From: a bacterium
GTDB taxonomy: Bacteria > Latescibacterota > Latescibacteria > Latescibacterales > Latescibacteraceae
Length of the DNA stretch: 64,000 nucleotides
Direction of reading: 5' to 3'
Assembly (NCBI GenBank): GCA_021372535.1
Contig: JAJFUH010000112.1
Coordinates: 31,426 to 95,425, forward strand
The position numbers were made by a program, and so were the translations under genes. Below the pieces are notes generated by a model. That model searched no databases and was not told the DNA's origin. It saw only the letters and a list, made by a program, of their open reading frames with translations. Below are positions 17,294 through 26,053 of this stretch, piece after piece (position 1 is the stretch's first letter; each line of letters starts with the position of its first letter).

Positions 17294-19798
17294 TCATCGC
17301 TGTTTCCCACCCCGCGCCAGACGGAATCCCGTGTGCGGTCCCGTGTAATCGGGAGGATGCGGTCCCCGTATCGAGTTCCTGATAAGCTTGGCATTCGAAT
17401 TCCATCCGCCTCCCCGAACAACACGCCCTGGTCCCTGCGAAGCTCCCGCGGGATTCACCACAAGCCCGGATTGATACGGTCCGAACCAGTCGGCGCACCA
17501 TTCCCACACATTTCCCGCCATATCGTTCAGACCGAACTGATTGGGAGGAAATGTGCCTGCTCTGGTCAGTGATGTCCGCCAGCCTGTCCCGTTATTCCAG
17601 TCGTTCCCGAAATTGGCGCGTTTTTCGGGAGATTCGTCGCCCCATGGGTACAGTTTACCCTCCAGCCCGCCGCGCGCGGCATATTCCCATTCGGCCTCGG
17701 TCGGGAGACGGGCGCCGGCCCATTGTGCGAATGCGGCCGCATCGGACCACGATACGAATACAACGGGACGGTCGGGACGAGCCTGCTGGCTTCCCCATGA
17801 TGGAGGCTCCGCGTGACCGGTTGCCTTGAGAAATGCCGCATACTGCACCACGGTTATCTCATCACGGGACATTTCGAAAGCCGATACGGTTACCCTGTGT
17901 ACCGGCCGGACCTGCAGCTGCTCCTCGATATCGCCCTGGGAATCACCCATCATGAACGTACCGGCAGGAATCCGTATCCAGACAAGCGCGACCGTTTCCT
18001 TCGGTTTTGTTTCCTGTTTTTCGGGCTTGATTTCCGGTTTCACGAGAACCGCAACGGGCTGATCCGTCGCTTGATTCCTGGTTTTTGCTGGCGGTGCAGT
18101 GGTTTTTTGAGGAGCCTTATCTTCCGGTTTTTCCACGGGTTTTTTCTCATCGGTGCGCACAGGGGATGACGATGAAGCCGGGCGTGATTCAGCCGGAGAT
18201 TTTTCCTCGGTCCGGGTCGATAAAGTTTCCGGTTTTTTCTCCGGGGTTTTTTGTGCCGGTGAAGCGGAAACGGGCGGCTGTTGCTGCGTTTTTACCGTTT
18301 CCTGCTGTTTTTCCGCGGAAGGCAACATGCGTTCCGGTTTTTTTTCGCTGTCCTTTTTTACCTGAGGCGAACTATCCGATGACGGTTTCGTCTGTTCCCC
18401 GGCGGGAGTTTCACCGGTTTTTTGCAGTGGTTCCGTCTGAGATTTGGTACCGCCCGAAGATGCCGTTACCGGCGGCGATGATTTCTTCCCCTGCGGAATA
18501 ACATAGTAGAGCGCCCCCAGAACAACTCCGATCATGCCCAGCGACAGGAGAGCATACATCAGCATGGAAGCGCGTTTCTTCTCTTTCTGTGGTTTTCCTG
18601 CCGCTTTCCCCGCGCTGGATTGAACCGGTCCCGTGAGGGTATCTCCAAGCTTTCCGGAAGCCTCGGGGGAATCCTTGCCCGGCTTTTCCACTGTCTTTCC
18701 GGCGGATACCGCTTCAGCCGGAAGTATTACCGTTTCGGCAAGAGGTGTTTTATCCTCTTCCGGGACAGGTTGTCCGTATACGGGTTGAGGAGAAGCGATG
18801 GTTTCGGACGACTCGGACTGTTCCGGCTGGTTTTCGAGGATTTGCTCATGGAGCGCCTTGCCAAGCTCGGCTGCCGATTGATACCTGTCTGCAGGACTCT
18901 TGGCAATAGCTTTCATGATAATAGCGGAAAGTTCTTTCGGTACTTCCCTGTTGATGGTTTCCGGCAGCGGCGGGAGCACGTTCACCTGATTGTAGAGAAG
19001 CGCGGTATGATCGAGACCGAAGAACGGCGATTTCCCGACCGCCATCTGGTACAGGACGCATCCCAGACTGTAGATATCCGACCTGCCGTCAACCTCTTCC
19101 CCCTTTATCTGCTCGGGGCTCATGTACATGGGAGTGCCGATGAACATGCCCGTCTGCGAAAGCTTCGCGCTGCGCTGGGCTTTTGCTATCCCGAAATCGA
19201 CGACGATCGGCTGCCGTTTTTTATTGACGATGATATTTTCGGGTTTGATATCACGGTGGATCACTCCCTTCTCGTGGGCATGCTGGAGCGCGAAACTGAC
19301 CATGACCGCAAGACGGGCAAGCACCCGGGGTTTGAGCGCCCCGCTCTTTTTGATGATCTGGTCGAGGGGTACTCCCTCGATAAAAGCCATCGAATAATAG
19401 TAAAATCCGCCGCTTGTATCGACATCGTGAATCTGTATAATGTTCGGATGGAGAAGCTTGGCTGCAATTTTTGCTTCACGCAGGAAACGTTTGGCAAAGT
19501 TTTCATCGTATGACATCTCCTGCGGGAGCAGTTTAAGTGCGACAAGGCGTTCGAGACGGCTGTCCTCGGCAAGAAAAACAATTGCCATGCCTCCCCTGCC
19601 TAGTTCACGGATAATTCTGTACCGGTGCGAGACCGCGGCCTTGAACCGCTCGATGTAATCCCCTTCCCCGTTCTGTGAGGTTTTTTCCTGAGCCCCCGAC
19701 GGTTTTCCGGGAGTGATCTCCCTGGGGAGTTTTTCGCCGCAGTTGGTACAAAACTCTGCTTCATCCCTGTTTTCTGTTCCGCATTTATCGCAAAACAT
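17294..19798 (-). CDS. Zinc-ribbon / Ser-Thr kinase / TM / FGE-fold receptor kinase
   Basis: An 834-residue Hanks-type kinase. Residues 1-20 form a zinc ribbon (CDKC...CTNC). The kinase domain (about 60-320) has GRGGMA, Lys89 in VALKLL, HRDIKPENI at 181, DFG at 201 and SPE at 227, all needed for activity. A membrane helix spans about 412-434. A long Pro/Lys/Ser/Glu-rich stalk follows (about 437-600). The extracytoplasmic end (about 603-830) is a formylglycine-generating-enzyme/lectin-like fold (IPAGTFMMGD, RLPTEAEWEYAARGG, GNVWEWCADW, GFRLAR). The cysteine pair of true FGE is missing at its usual site (RNSIRG), so it is probably a ligand-sensing domain. Convergent with the PP2C gene. Confidence 0.92.
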   Translation of the reverse strand: MFCDKCGTENRDEAEFCTNCGEKLPREITPGKPSGAQEKTSQNGEGDYIERFKAAVSHRYRIIRELGRGGMAIVFLAEDSRLERLVALKLLPQEMSYDENFAKRFLREAKIAAKLLHPNIIQIHDVDTSGGFYYYSMAFIEGVPLDQIIKKSGALKPRVLARLAVMVSFALQHAHEKGVIHRDIKPENIIVNKKRQPIVVDFGIAKAQRSAKLSQTGMFIGTPMYMSPEQIKGEEVDGRSDIYSLGCVLYQMAVGKSPFFGLDHTALLYNQVNVLPPLPETINREVPKELSAIIMKAIAKSPADRYQSAAELGKALHEQILENQPEQSESSETIASPQPVYGQPVPEEDKTPLAETVILPAEAVSAGKTVEKPGKDSPEASGKLGDTLTGPVQSSAGKAAGKPQKEKKRASMLMYALLSLGMIGVVLGALYYVIPQGKKSSPPVTASSGGTKSQTEPLQKTGETPAGEQTKPSSDSSPQVKKDSEKKPERMLPSAEKQQETVKTQQQPPVSASPAQKTPEKKPETLSTRTEEKSPAESRPASSSSPVRTDEKKPVEKPEDKAPQKTTAPPAKTRNQATDQPVAVLVKPEIKPEKQETKPKETVALVWIRIPAGTFMMGDSQGDIEEQLQVRPVHRVTVSAFEMSRDEITVVQYAAFLKATGHAEPPSWGSQQARPDRPVVFVSWSDAAAFAQWAGARLPTEAEWEYAARGGLEGKLYPWGDESPEKRANFGNDWNNGTGWRTSLTRAGTFPPNQFGLNDMAGNVWEWCADWFGPYQSGLVVNPAGASQGPGRVVRGGGWNSNAKLIRNSIRGPHPPDYTGPHTGFRLARGGKQR

Positions 19799-20149
19799 AC
19801 GACCCCGCTATTTCAGGGAACAGTAGATTCGGATTATACATTTATTGAGAAAGATACAGGCTCTGAAAAAATATTGAATTATAAACCATCGATGTCAATG
19901 TTTTTCTTTCAAAAACTTGATACGTAAGTATTTTCAAGTCAGAAAGGGGTGCAATATTTTCCCAGTCATAACGGAATTTCAAATACAAATGGAATTATCA
20001 TATGTATCATAATCAATGTATCTTCTTGCTTAATAATGTGTTATAGATATACTTCAAATTTCTGTGCACCGTGGCAGGTTTTTTGCTTAATTTATTACTG
20101 ACTTACTATACTTCCATTATAACAGTACCAGCCGCGGGGAGTTTTGATT
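19799..20149. other. Divergent intergenic region between the kinase gene and a TPR gene
   Basis: About 350 AT-rich bases. It holds a candidate promoter for the rightward gene at 20083-20112 and an imperfect inverted repeat near 19916-19940 (ACTTGA...TCAAGT). I see no convincing promoter for the kinase gene and no other feature. Confidence 0.5.
20083..20112 (+). promoter_or_regulatory. Putative sigma-70 promoter for the TPR protein gene
   Basis: TTGCTT at 20083-20088 and TATACT at 20107-20112 with an 18-base spacer, 37 bases before the chosen GTG start. Confidence 0.4.
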
Positions 20150-21415
20150 GTGTCAGTGTTTCGGGTTCTGACATATGTTTTGACTGTCATCGTCCTCTTG
20201 ATACCTGCTGCCGTGAGCGCGCAGGATGACAGCGAATACGGCCGTATCCTTTCCATCACCGACAAAACGGTCAATGTAAGTTTTGCAAATAAAACCGTGG
20301 GTGTGGGTGAAGAAGTGGAATTCTGGCGGTTCACGAAAATTGTCGATCCGGTGACCGGCGATATCCGCGGCGGGAAAAAAACTATTGTCGCATATGGTGT
20401 TGTCGATGATATCGGCGTCGGAAAAGTCCAGGTTACGGTAACCGGGATGGTGCTCAATGGCAGAATTGCCATGCTCGACAGGGTTCTTGCCACCGGCAAG
20501 GGGAAACAGATCGTACGGACGCAGAAAATCGGTACGATACAGGAGCTCAAGGATGACGGCGCGATAGTTATCGATCTCGGAACAGAAGACGAAATCAGCG
20601 AAGGCGACGAATTTCTCATTCAGCGCACGGAAACGGTTGTCGATCCCGAGACGAAAGAGGTGACCGTAAAAAACCAGGTCGATGTGGGAAGAGGACGGGT
20701 TCAGACGGCGGATAAAAAGACAAGTGTCGCTTCCCTTGTCCAGTTATTACCGGGAATGGAGATTCAGAAAACAGATAATGTCGTCTTCGACAAGCTGAAA
20801 ACAGAAGATGAAATCCCACTGTCCGGGAGTCCCGTGACGATCGACAGCCTCCAGAAAGAAATCGTCGAATTACAGCGCGAGGTTACGGTTTTGAAAGCCG
20901 CTGTGGACAGTCTCGGCCAGGAACACCTGATCTTCAAGGATGAAATAGAAACGGTGCTTTCGCAGCTCATGGCGGGCGATATAAAAGGTACGCGGATTAT
21001 CCTCAAAAACGACGAGCCGATAACACGCGCCGATTCGCCGGAAGTGTTCGCGTCGTATAAAAGAGCCCTCGATACCTGTCTCGACCGTAAATTCAGGCAA
21101 TCCATAGAACTGTTTCATGCATTCATGAAACAATATCCCGCATCGAAACTGACCGAGAACTGCCGTTACTGGATAGCCCAGTCGTATTTCAGCATGGGAA
21201 ATTTCGAGACGGCAATCGAAGGATTCAGGGATGTCATCGACGAAAAGCGGTACACGCACAAGGATGACGATGCGGCAATAATGATCGCGATAACCTATTA
21301 CAAGCTCGGGAAACGTGACGAGGCATTGCAGGCTTTCAATAACTTCGTCAAACTTTACCCGTCGAGCGAGTACCGGAAAATAGTCGAAAACTGGATTAAA
21401 AAATTATCCGCATAA
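20150..21415 (+). CDS. Exported coiled-coil / TPR protein, CpoB(YbgF)-like C-terminus
   Basis: A 421-residue exported protein. The first ~25 residues are a signal peptide ending AAVSAQ. The next ~200 residues have two repeated beta-rich segments that resemble each other (FWRFTKIVDPVTGDIRGGKK and LIQRTETVVDPETKEVTVK). A coiled coil follows (SLQKEIVELQREVTVLKAAV), then a TPR region like CpoB/YbgF (LDRKFRQSIELFHAFMKQYP, YWIAQSYFSMGNFETAIEGF, YKLGKRDEALQAFNNFVKLYP). CpoB-like proteins work in the periplasm on envelope constriction, but no tol-pal genes are nearby. I chose GTG 20150 with GGGGAG eight bases before it; a TTG at 20144 is closer to that site and less likely. Confidence 0.7.
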   Translation: MSVFRVLTYVLTVIVLLIPAAVSAQDDSEYGRILSITDKTVNVSFANKTVGVGEEVEFWRFTKIVDPVTGDIRGGKKTIVAYGVVDDIGVGKVQVTVTGMVLNGRIAMLDRVLATGKGKQIVRTQKIGTIQELKDDGAIVIDLGTEDEISEGDEFLIQRTETVVDPETKEVTVKNQVDVGRGRVQTADKKTSVASLVQLLPGMEIQKTDNVVFDKLKTEDEIPLSGSPVTIDSLQKEIVELQREVTVLKAAVDSLGQEHLIFKDEIETVLSQLMAGDIKGTRIILKNDEPITRADSPEVFASYKRALDTCLDRKFRQSIELFHAFMKQYPASKLTENCRYWIAQSYFSMGNFETAIEGFRDVIDEKRYTHKDDDAAIMIAITYYKLGKRDEALQAFNNFVKLYPSSEYRKIVENWIKKLSA

Positions 21416-21433
21416 GCGGAACAAGATTTAATT

Positions 21434-21460
21434 GAACACGGATTTTTAGCGGATTTTCAT
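21434..21460 (+). repeat. Dispersed intergenic repeat, 'aacacggattt' family
   Basis: GAACACGGATTTTTAGCGGA and the following bases resemble the copies at 35125-35141, 35331-35355 (inverted) and 59195-59229 (inverted). Short repeats of this type are common between genes in many environmental bacterial genomes. Confidence 0.5.
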
Positions 21461-21521
21461 ATCTTTTAAATACGAACAATTACGCGTTACTAAATATAGT
21501 ATAAATAATTTTTTATATCTA

Positions 21522-21549
21522 TTTGTGTCTTGGTATCTCAGTGGTGAAA
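21522..21549 (+). repeat. Dispersed intergenic repeat, 'gtgtctttgtggtga' family
   Basis: A copy with the core TTTGTGTCTTGG...GTGGTGAAA, related to 36881-36910 and, inverted, to 35231-35255. Confidence 0.5.
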
Positions 21550-21577
21550 TATTTTTATTCATAATCCAGGATCGCTT

Positions 21578-22720
21578 ATGAGACGGTTAACAGTATTTAT
21601 CGTTATTCTTGTTTTTTTAGCGGGCTGCGCTTCCGAAGTGACCTACTACAAACGGGGCGTCGGCTATGAAAAAGCGGGAAAATACACAAAAGCGCTGAAT
21701 TCGTATAAAAAATCACTGAAGCGCGATCCCAATTATGCCCTCTCCTTTTATGGCATCGGAAGCGTGTATGTCAAAACAAAACGCTGGGATGAAGCGCTCC
21801 AGAACCTGCTCAGGGCAAACGATCTCGGGATAGACGATCAGGATATTCACATGCTGCTCGGCTCCGTGTATGAATCACTCAACCAGATCGACCTCGCGGG
21901 AGAAGAATACGGCAAGGCGATAAAAGCCCGTCCCGATGATGTGCTCACCCATATGACACTCGGCGCGATGCTCGAAAAAAACGGCGATTACACGGGAGCG
22001 CTTACGGAATACAACAGCGCCATCGAGATCGCTCCCGATTTTCACGAGGCGTATTTCCACAGCGCGCGCATGCTTTTTACCCTCGGCAACTACGTAAAAG
22101 CCGAAGAAGCCTACATTCAGGCGCTCGAATTCAGGCGTAAATATCCCCAGGCGCAGAATAACCTCACTGTCCTCTACCTGAGAACCAACCAGATCATGAA
22201 AGCGCTCGAATCAGCCACTAAAACACTCGATATCGATTCGGGATATGCGCCGGGGATTGTGAATATGGGTGTGGTTCATGAGGTCATGGGGAATAAAGTA
22301 CTGGCGGAAGAATTTTACCGTAAGGCAATCGCTCAGGCGAACGATTACGACATGGGCCACTACCGTCTGGCGCTCTTTCTGCTCAAGGAAGGTAAAAACG
22401 AAGAGGGCCGCTATCAGCTTGAAACATCGCTCCAGTATAATCCGAATCTTGCTCCGGCGTATAACGAGCTGGCGATACTCGAACTCGATGGCGGGAATTA
22501 CCAGAATGCGCTCGAACTCCTGAAAAACGCCGTCCGGGTCGATTCCACCTATGCCTCAGCTTTTTACAACATGGCGGGGATATACGCCAACACCGGTAAG
22601 TACGACCGTGCGGCCAAAGCATATACGGACTATCTGGCTAAAGCGAAGTCGCCGGAGGATTCGCTCGAAGTTATTTCCCAGATACGGATTCTTCTGTCAC
22701 GCACTGGCACAAGCCGGTAA
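21578..22720 (+). CDS. TPR-repeat lipoprotein
   Basis: A 380-residue protein with a lipoprotein signal (VFIVILVFLAGCAS; the lipobox cysteine is residue 17), so it should be processed by Lgt, LspA and the Lnt encoded at 53-54 kb. The rest is about ten consecutive tetratricopeptide repeats, such as GYEKAGKYTKALNSYKKSLK, EYGKAIKARPDDVLTHMTLG and NMAGIYANTGKYDRAAKAY. It resembles PilF/PilW-type and other envelope scaffold lipoproteins, but TPR similarity alone cannot fix the role. AGGA precedes the ATG. It may share a transcript with the TPR gene 160 bases upstream. Confidence 0.85.
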   Translation: MRRLTVFIVILVFLAGCASEVTYYKRGVGYEKAGKYTKALNSYKKSLKRDPNYALSFYGIGSVYVKTKRWDEALQNLLRANDLGIDDQDIHMLLGSVYESLNQIDLAGEEYGKAIKARPDDVLTHMTLGAMLEKNGDYTGALTEYNSAIEIAPDFHEAYFHSARMLFTLGNYVKAEEAYIQALEFRRKYPQAQNNLTVLYLRTNQIMKALESATKTLDIDSGYAPGIVNMGVVHEVMGNKVLAEEFYRKAIAQANDYDMGHYRLALFLLKEGKNEEGRYQLETSLQYNPNLAPAYNELAILELDGGNYQNALELLKNAVRVDSTYASAFYNMAGIYANTGKYDRAAKAYTDYLAKAKSPEDSLEVISQIRILLSRTGTSR

Positions 22721-22767
22721 TACACGAACATATCGAAACGTCTTATAGACTGTTTTGCCCGATAAAA

Positions 22768-25305
22768 TCACCCGTAGCACAGGCTCGCCCCGGCAAGCAC
22801 ATACATCTCGTCATCCGCTTGCATGAACACAACCTCCCACCCGCCTTCATCCGATACGCCCCGTGTGAGCGATGTGCAGATCGCGTTTTTTATGATGTCG
22901 TGAGCGTCCGATATGTCCTCGTTGAGCTGGTGAATGATCACCACATTGTGGATTGGCTCGTCAATCGTGGTCGCAAGCGAATATATTCCCGACCCGAGCG
23001 CTTTTCCCGTCTTCTCGAACACCGCGGTGGCATGTTCCGCTTCCTCCGGGGCGCCGTGCAGGGCATTGAGGATATCCTTTACCGTCAGCTCAAAGTTGAA
23101 AGTCGTATTTTCATAGGTGTAAGGGTCGCGTTCGAGGGCTTTCACCATCTTCCTGATTTTTTCCTTCCGGAAGAAGATTTTCCCGGCTTTTCGTTCCTCC
23201 TCACGGGCATAATGAATAAGACCGCCCCGTGAAACGAGCGCTTCAAGGTGGAGATCGGGGTATTCGTCATCGCATGTCCGCATGAGGGCAAGCTCCCCTT
23301 TCGCGACGAGAAGATTGATGAGGTATGTCTGGTGCAGGAGCGTGGGAAGACCGTTGTGTACATTGTTGATTGCCTCCCGAAGATGAATGTAGTAATCGGG
23401 AGCGATATCCTCGATGCACGAGATCGCTTTACGGTCGACAATTACACCGGTGCCGAGACCGCGGCCGATCTTGACAAATACGAAATTCTCACCGCTCTTC
23501 AAACCTGCCCTGGCGCGGAGGCGTCGGGTGCGCGCGATGGCGAGCGCCATCGCGTTGGCGCTGTTTTCTACAGCGATATGAATATTCTGAGGAAAGGTGC
23601 TGTCTATCTCAACAATACGTTTAAGCAGTTCCCTGGCGATATCGAAATCTTTCCAGCCCGGGAGATTCATGGCCATGACCGCACGGGTGCCATCGACAAG
23701 ACCCGATGTCGCTATGCCGAGAGCAGTCAGCGTTATCTGTTTTTTCCGCAGTTTCTGCCATACATCCGCGATTACTTCCGCGGCCGAATCGAGTATCGCC
23801 TCGCGACCGGTGAATCCCTGCTTGAACCTGGGATTGCCGTTGATATTCCTGGTTGTTATATGAACCGTTTCATCCTCGGTCACATATCCGCACCAAATGC
23901 CGGTGGCGCTGATGCGCAAACCGATGACTGCTTCGTTTTTTACGGGTTTTGCGATACAACCGTTCGAGGGGATGGTAATACTGCCGGATTTTGAATCACT
24001 GCTGTCTGCATTCGCATCATAGGCGATTTCGCCGTTCACTACGGTATACAGCAGGTTGTAATCCTTGTCCAGAACGACAAAATCAGCGCGACGGCCCTTT
24101 TCTATTTTCCCGGTGTCTTCGAGCCCCAGGATAGCCGCCGGATTGGTAGCGGTAATCTCGAAAGCGCGGACAATATCGGGATTATCGCCATTGAGAAGAA
24201 GCAGGTTTCGAAATGTCTGGAGCATGGTCATCACGCTCCCCGAAAGACGGCCGTCCGTAACGAGCCTGACAGCGCCATCGGATATTGTCACCCTCTGCCC
24301 CGCAAACTCAAACGTACCATCGCCCATATCGGGGTTGGCCACAGCGTCGCTTACACCGGCGACGAGGTGGTGCTGATTCATTGCAAGAGCGAGTATCGCC
24401 GGATTGATATGAATGAAATCGCAGATTATTTCAAGGCTGAGCTCATCGGCATTCTCGTCGTATATCCGCGGATCGATGAGACCGGTTGCCACTATACCGG
24501 GATTCCGGTGAGACATGGGTATCATGGCATTGAAGAAGTGCGTGAGATGACGGGCGCCGGTTCGGATTGCCGCCACGGTCTGTTCGAGTGATGCCGCGGA
24601 ATGCCCGAGGCTCACCACAATCCCGCGGTCAAGAATCGCGCGGGTAAAATTGAAATGACTCGCAAAATCCATTTCAGGAGCGATTGTCATCATCCGTACG
24701 CCGTGGCTGTCGCGGGCGAGCATGTCTTCGTCGAGTATCCTCGGTATGTCACGGACAGTGGCGTCCCAGATGGCACTTTGTGGTATCGCGCCGGATACTT
24801 CAGGATTTATCTTCGGACCCTCGAGATGCATTCCCAAAAGACGGGCGCGTGGTTTTCCCGGCTCGCCATCGGTCAGTGCAAGCTCGGCGAGCTGTGACCT
24901 CAGCATTTTGAATCGCGCATCGAGATCAACGCCGAAAAATCTACGCGATTGTGCCGGTACTATCAGGGTCGCAAGACACCCGGTTGTGCCGTATGAGGAA
25001 ATTTTTTCCAGAATCCGGAGAGGATTCTGAAAACTCCCTATTTCCGAATATCGTGACGAGGTCTGATCGCCGTACCCGTGAAAATGAAGGTCGATAAAGC
25101 CCGGCCCGATTATACAGTTTTGCGCCCCTATCTGTTTTTCGGCGTTGACCGCGGAGTCTCTGTCCCACCCTACTATACGGCCGTCATGACCGATGTGTAA
25201 CTTTGACGGTTTATTGCCGATGGAGCCGAAAATACCGTCCTCCGCCGCCGGAGTGACGATCTGCCCGGCCTCTATGGTCATTTTATATTTGAATTTCGTT
25301 TTCAC
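22768..25305 (-). CDS. N-acetylglucosamine-6-phosphate deacetylase (NagA) fused to a degenerate ROK domain
   Basis: An 845-residue fusion. Residues ~1-435 are NagA, which removes acetate from GlcNAc-6-P: FIDLHFHGYG, MHLEGPKIN with metal-ligand Glu162, SLGHSAAS (His235), THFFNAM (His256) and GVSDAV (probable catalytic Asp320), then the ADFVVLD return strand. Residues ~455-845 are a ROK (repressor/kinase) fold: IGLRISATGIWCGYV, MNLPGWKDF, VENSANAMAL and FVKIGRGLGTGVIV. The ROK catalytic Asp of E-N-D-A-N is Ser here and the GH..C.CG..GC zinc motif is absent, so it is unlikely to be an active kinase. GTG 25305 is preceded by GGGGAG six bases upstream. Confidence 0.85.
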   Translation of the reverse strand: MKTKFKYKMTIEAGQIVTPAAEDGIFGSIGNKPSKLHIGHDGRIVGWDRDSAVNAEKQIGAQNCIIGPGFIDLHFHGYGDQTSSRYSEIGSFQNPLRILEKISSYGTTGCLATLIVPAQSRRFFGVDLDARFKMLRSQLAELALTDGEPGKPRARLLGMHLEGPKINPEVSGAIPQSAIWDATVRDIPRILDEDMLARDSHGVRMMTIAPEMDFASHFNFTRAILDRGIVVSLGHSAASLEQTVAAIRTGARHLTHFFNAMIPMSHRNPGIVATGLIDPRIYDENADELSLEIICDFIHINPAILALAMNQHHLVAGVSDAVANPDMGDGTFEFAGQRVTISDGAVRLVTDGRLSGSVMTMLQTFRNLLLLNGDNPDIVRAFEITATNPAAILGLEDTGKIEKGRRADFVVLDKDYNLLYTVVNGEIAYDANADSSDSKSGSITIPSNGCIAKPVKNEAVIGLRISATGIWCGYVTEDETVHITTRNINGNPRFKQGFTGREAILDSAAEVIADVWQKLRKKQITLTALGIATSGLVDGTRAVMAMNLPGWKDFDIARELLKRIVEIDSTFPQNIHIAVENSANAMALAIARTRRLRARAGLKSGENFVFVKIGRGLGTGVIVDRKAISCIEDIAPDYYIHLREAINNVHNGLPTLLHQTYLINLLVAKGELALMRTCDDEYPDLHLEALVSRGGLIHYAREEERKAGKIFFRKEKIRKMVKALERDPYTYENTTFNFELTVKDILNALHGAPEEAEHATAVFEKTGKALGSGIYSLATTIDEPIHNVVIIHQLNEDISDAHDIIKNAICTSLTRGVSDEGGWEVVFMQADDEMYVLAGASLCYG

Positions 25306-25641
25306 CTTGCTCTCCCCGTAACAATTACCTGATGCTTTTTATAAACGGACTCACATACAATGACGATACGACCATGAAAGGTTACACACGGAACATTGTG
25401 TCGTCATGCAGAACGATGTGCAGCACGGGTGAATGACGATAACGACGACTTTTTCATGTCGTTGTGAGTAACCCCATATGTTCCGGCAAAAAAAAGAGGC
25501 CGGCAAAAACTGCGAGCCTTTTAATATGTATTAACTATTCGACATATTAATTTACTAATAAGCATTATATAATATTCGTGCTGTCAATCAGACCTGAGAT
25601 GCATAAATTCCTGGTATACTGAATAATTATATAATCGTCGA
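25306..25641. other. Intergenic region between cheY and the nagA-ROK gene
   Basis: A 336-base gap. It contains a minus-strand terminator (25488-25521), an inverted repeat AACGAC...GTCGTT at 25441-25463, an AT-rich inverted repeat TTAATATGT...ACATATTAA at 25521-25550, and near 25395-25440 a sequence that may be a worn copy of a dispersed repeat (CGTCATGCAGAACGATG). No gene was found. Confidence 0.5.
25488..25521 (-). terminator. Rho-independent terminator downstream of cheY
   Basis: On the minus strand AGGC (25519-25516) pairs with GCCT (25500-25497), with CG-rich pairing continuing inside, and eight T follow (25495-25488). It would end the cheZ-fapA-cheY transcript before the nagA-ROK gene. 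Confidence 0.55.
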
Positions 25642-26013
25642 TTATCCAATAATTTCGGTAATTTTTGCATTCAGTGTTTTTGCATCAAACGGCTTTACGA
25701 TATAGCCATTTACACCCGATTTTATTGCGCTGACGATATCTTCTTTCATATTCCGCGTTGTAACCATGAGAATCGGAATACTTTTAATTTTAGGATCTGC
25801 CCTCACTGCTTCGGTAAGCTCGAGTCCGTTCATATTTGGCATGTTCCAGTCGGTCATGAGCAGATTGAAATCACCTGCCAGTAATTTTGCCAGGGCGTCC
25901 TTACCATCCTCGGCTTCTTTGACCTGAGAGTATCCCGCTTTAATAACTGTGTTGACCAGAATACGTCGCATTGTAGGCGAATCGTCGACAATCAATATTT
26001 TAAGATCGGGCAA
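25642..26013 (-). CDS. cheY: CheY-type single-domain response regulator
   Basis: A 123-residue receiver with no output domain: ILIVDDSPTMRR (acid pocket), LLMTDWNMPNMNG (phosphoacceptor Asp, with the Trp-Asn-Met-Pro typical of chemotaxis CheY), VTTRNMKED (switch Thr) and IVKPFDAKTL (Lys). Phospho-CheY would bind the flagellar motor or another target; CheZ nearby would dephosphorylate it. The start is TTG with AAGGAGA about eight bases before it, giving the usual short N-terminus. No CheA or receptor gene lies in the window. Confidence 0.92.
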   Translation of the reverse strand: MPDLKILIVDDSPTMRRILVNTVIKAGYSQVKEAEDGKDALAKLLAGDFNLLMTDWNMPNMNGLELTEAVRADPKIKSIPILMVTTRNMKEDIVSAIKSGVNGYIVKPFDAKTLNAKITEIIG

Positions 26014-26053
26014 TTTTCTATCTCCTTTTAAGGGTTAAAGCATATATTATCAG

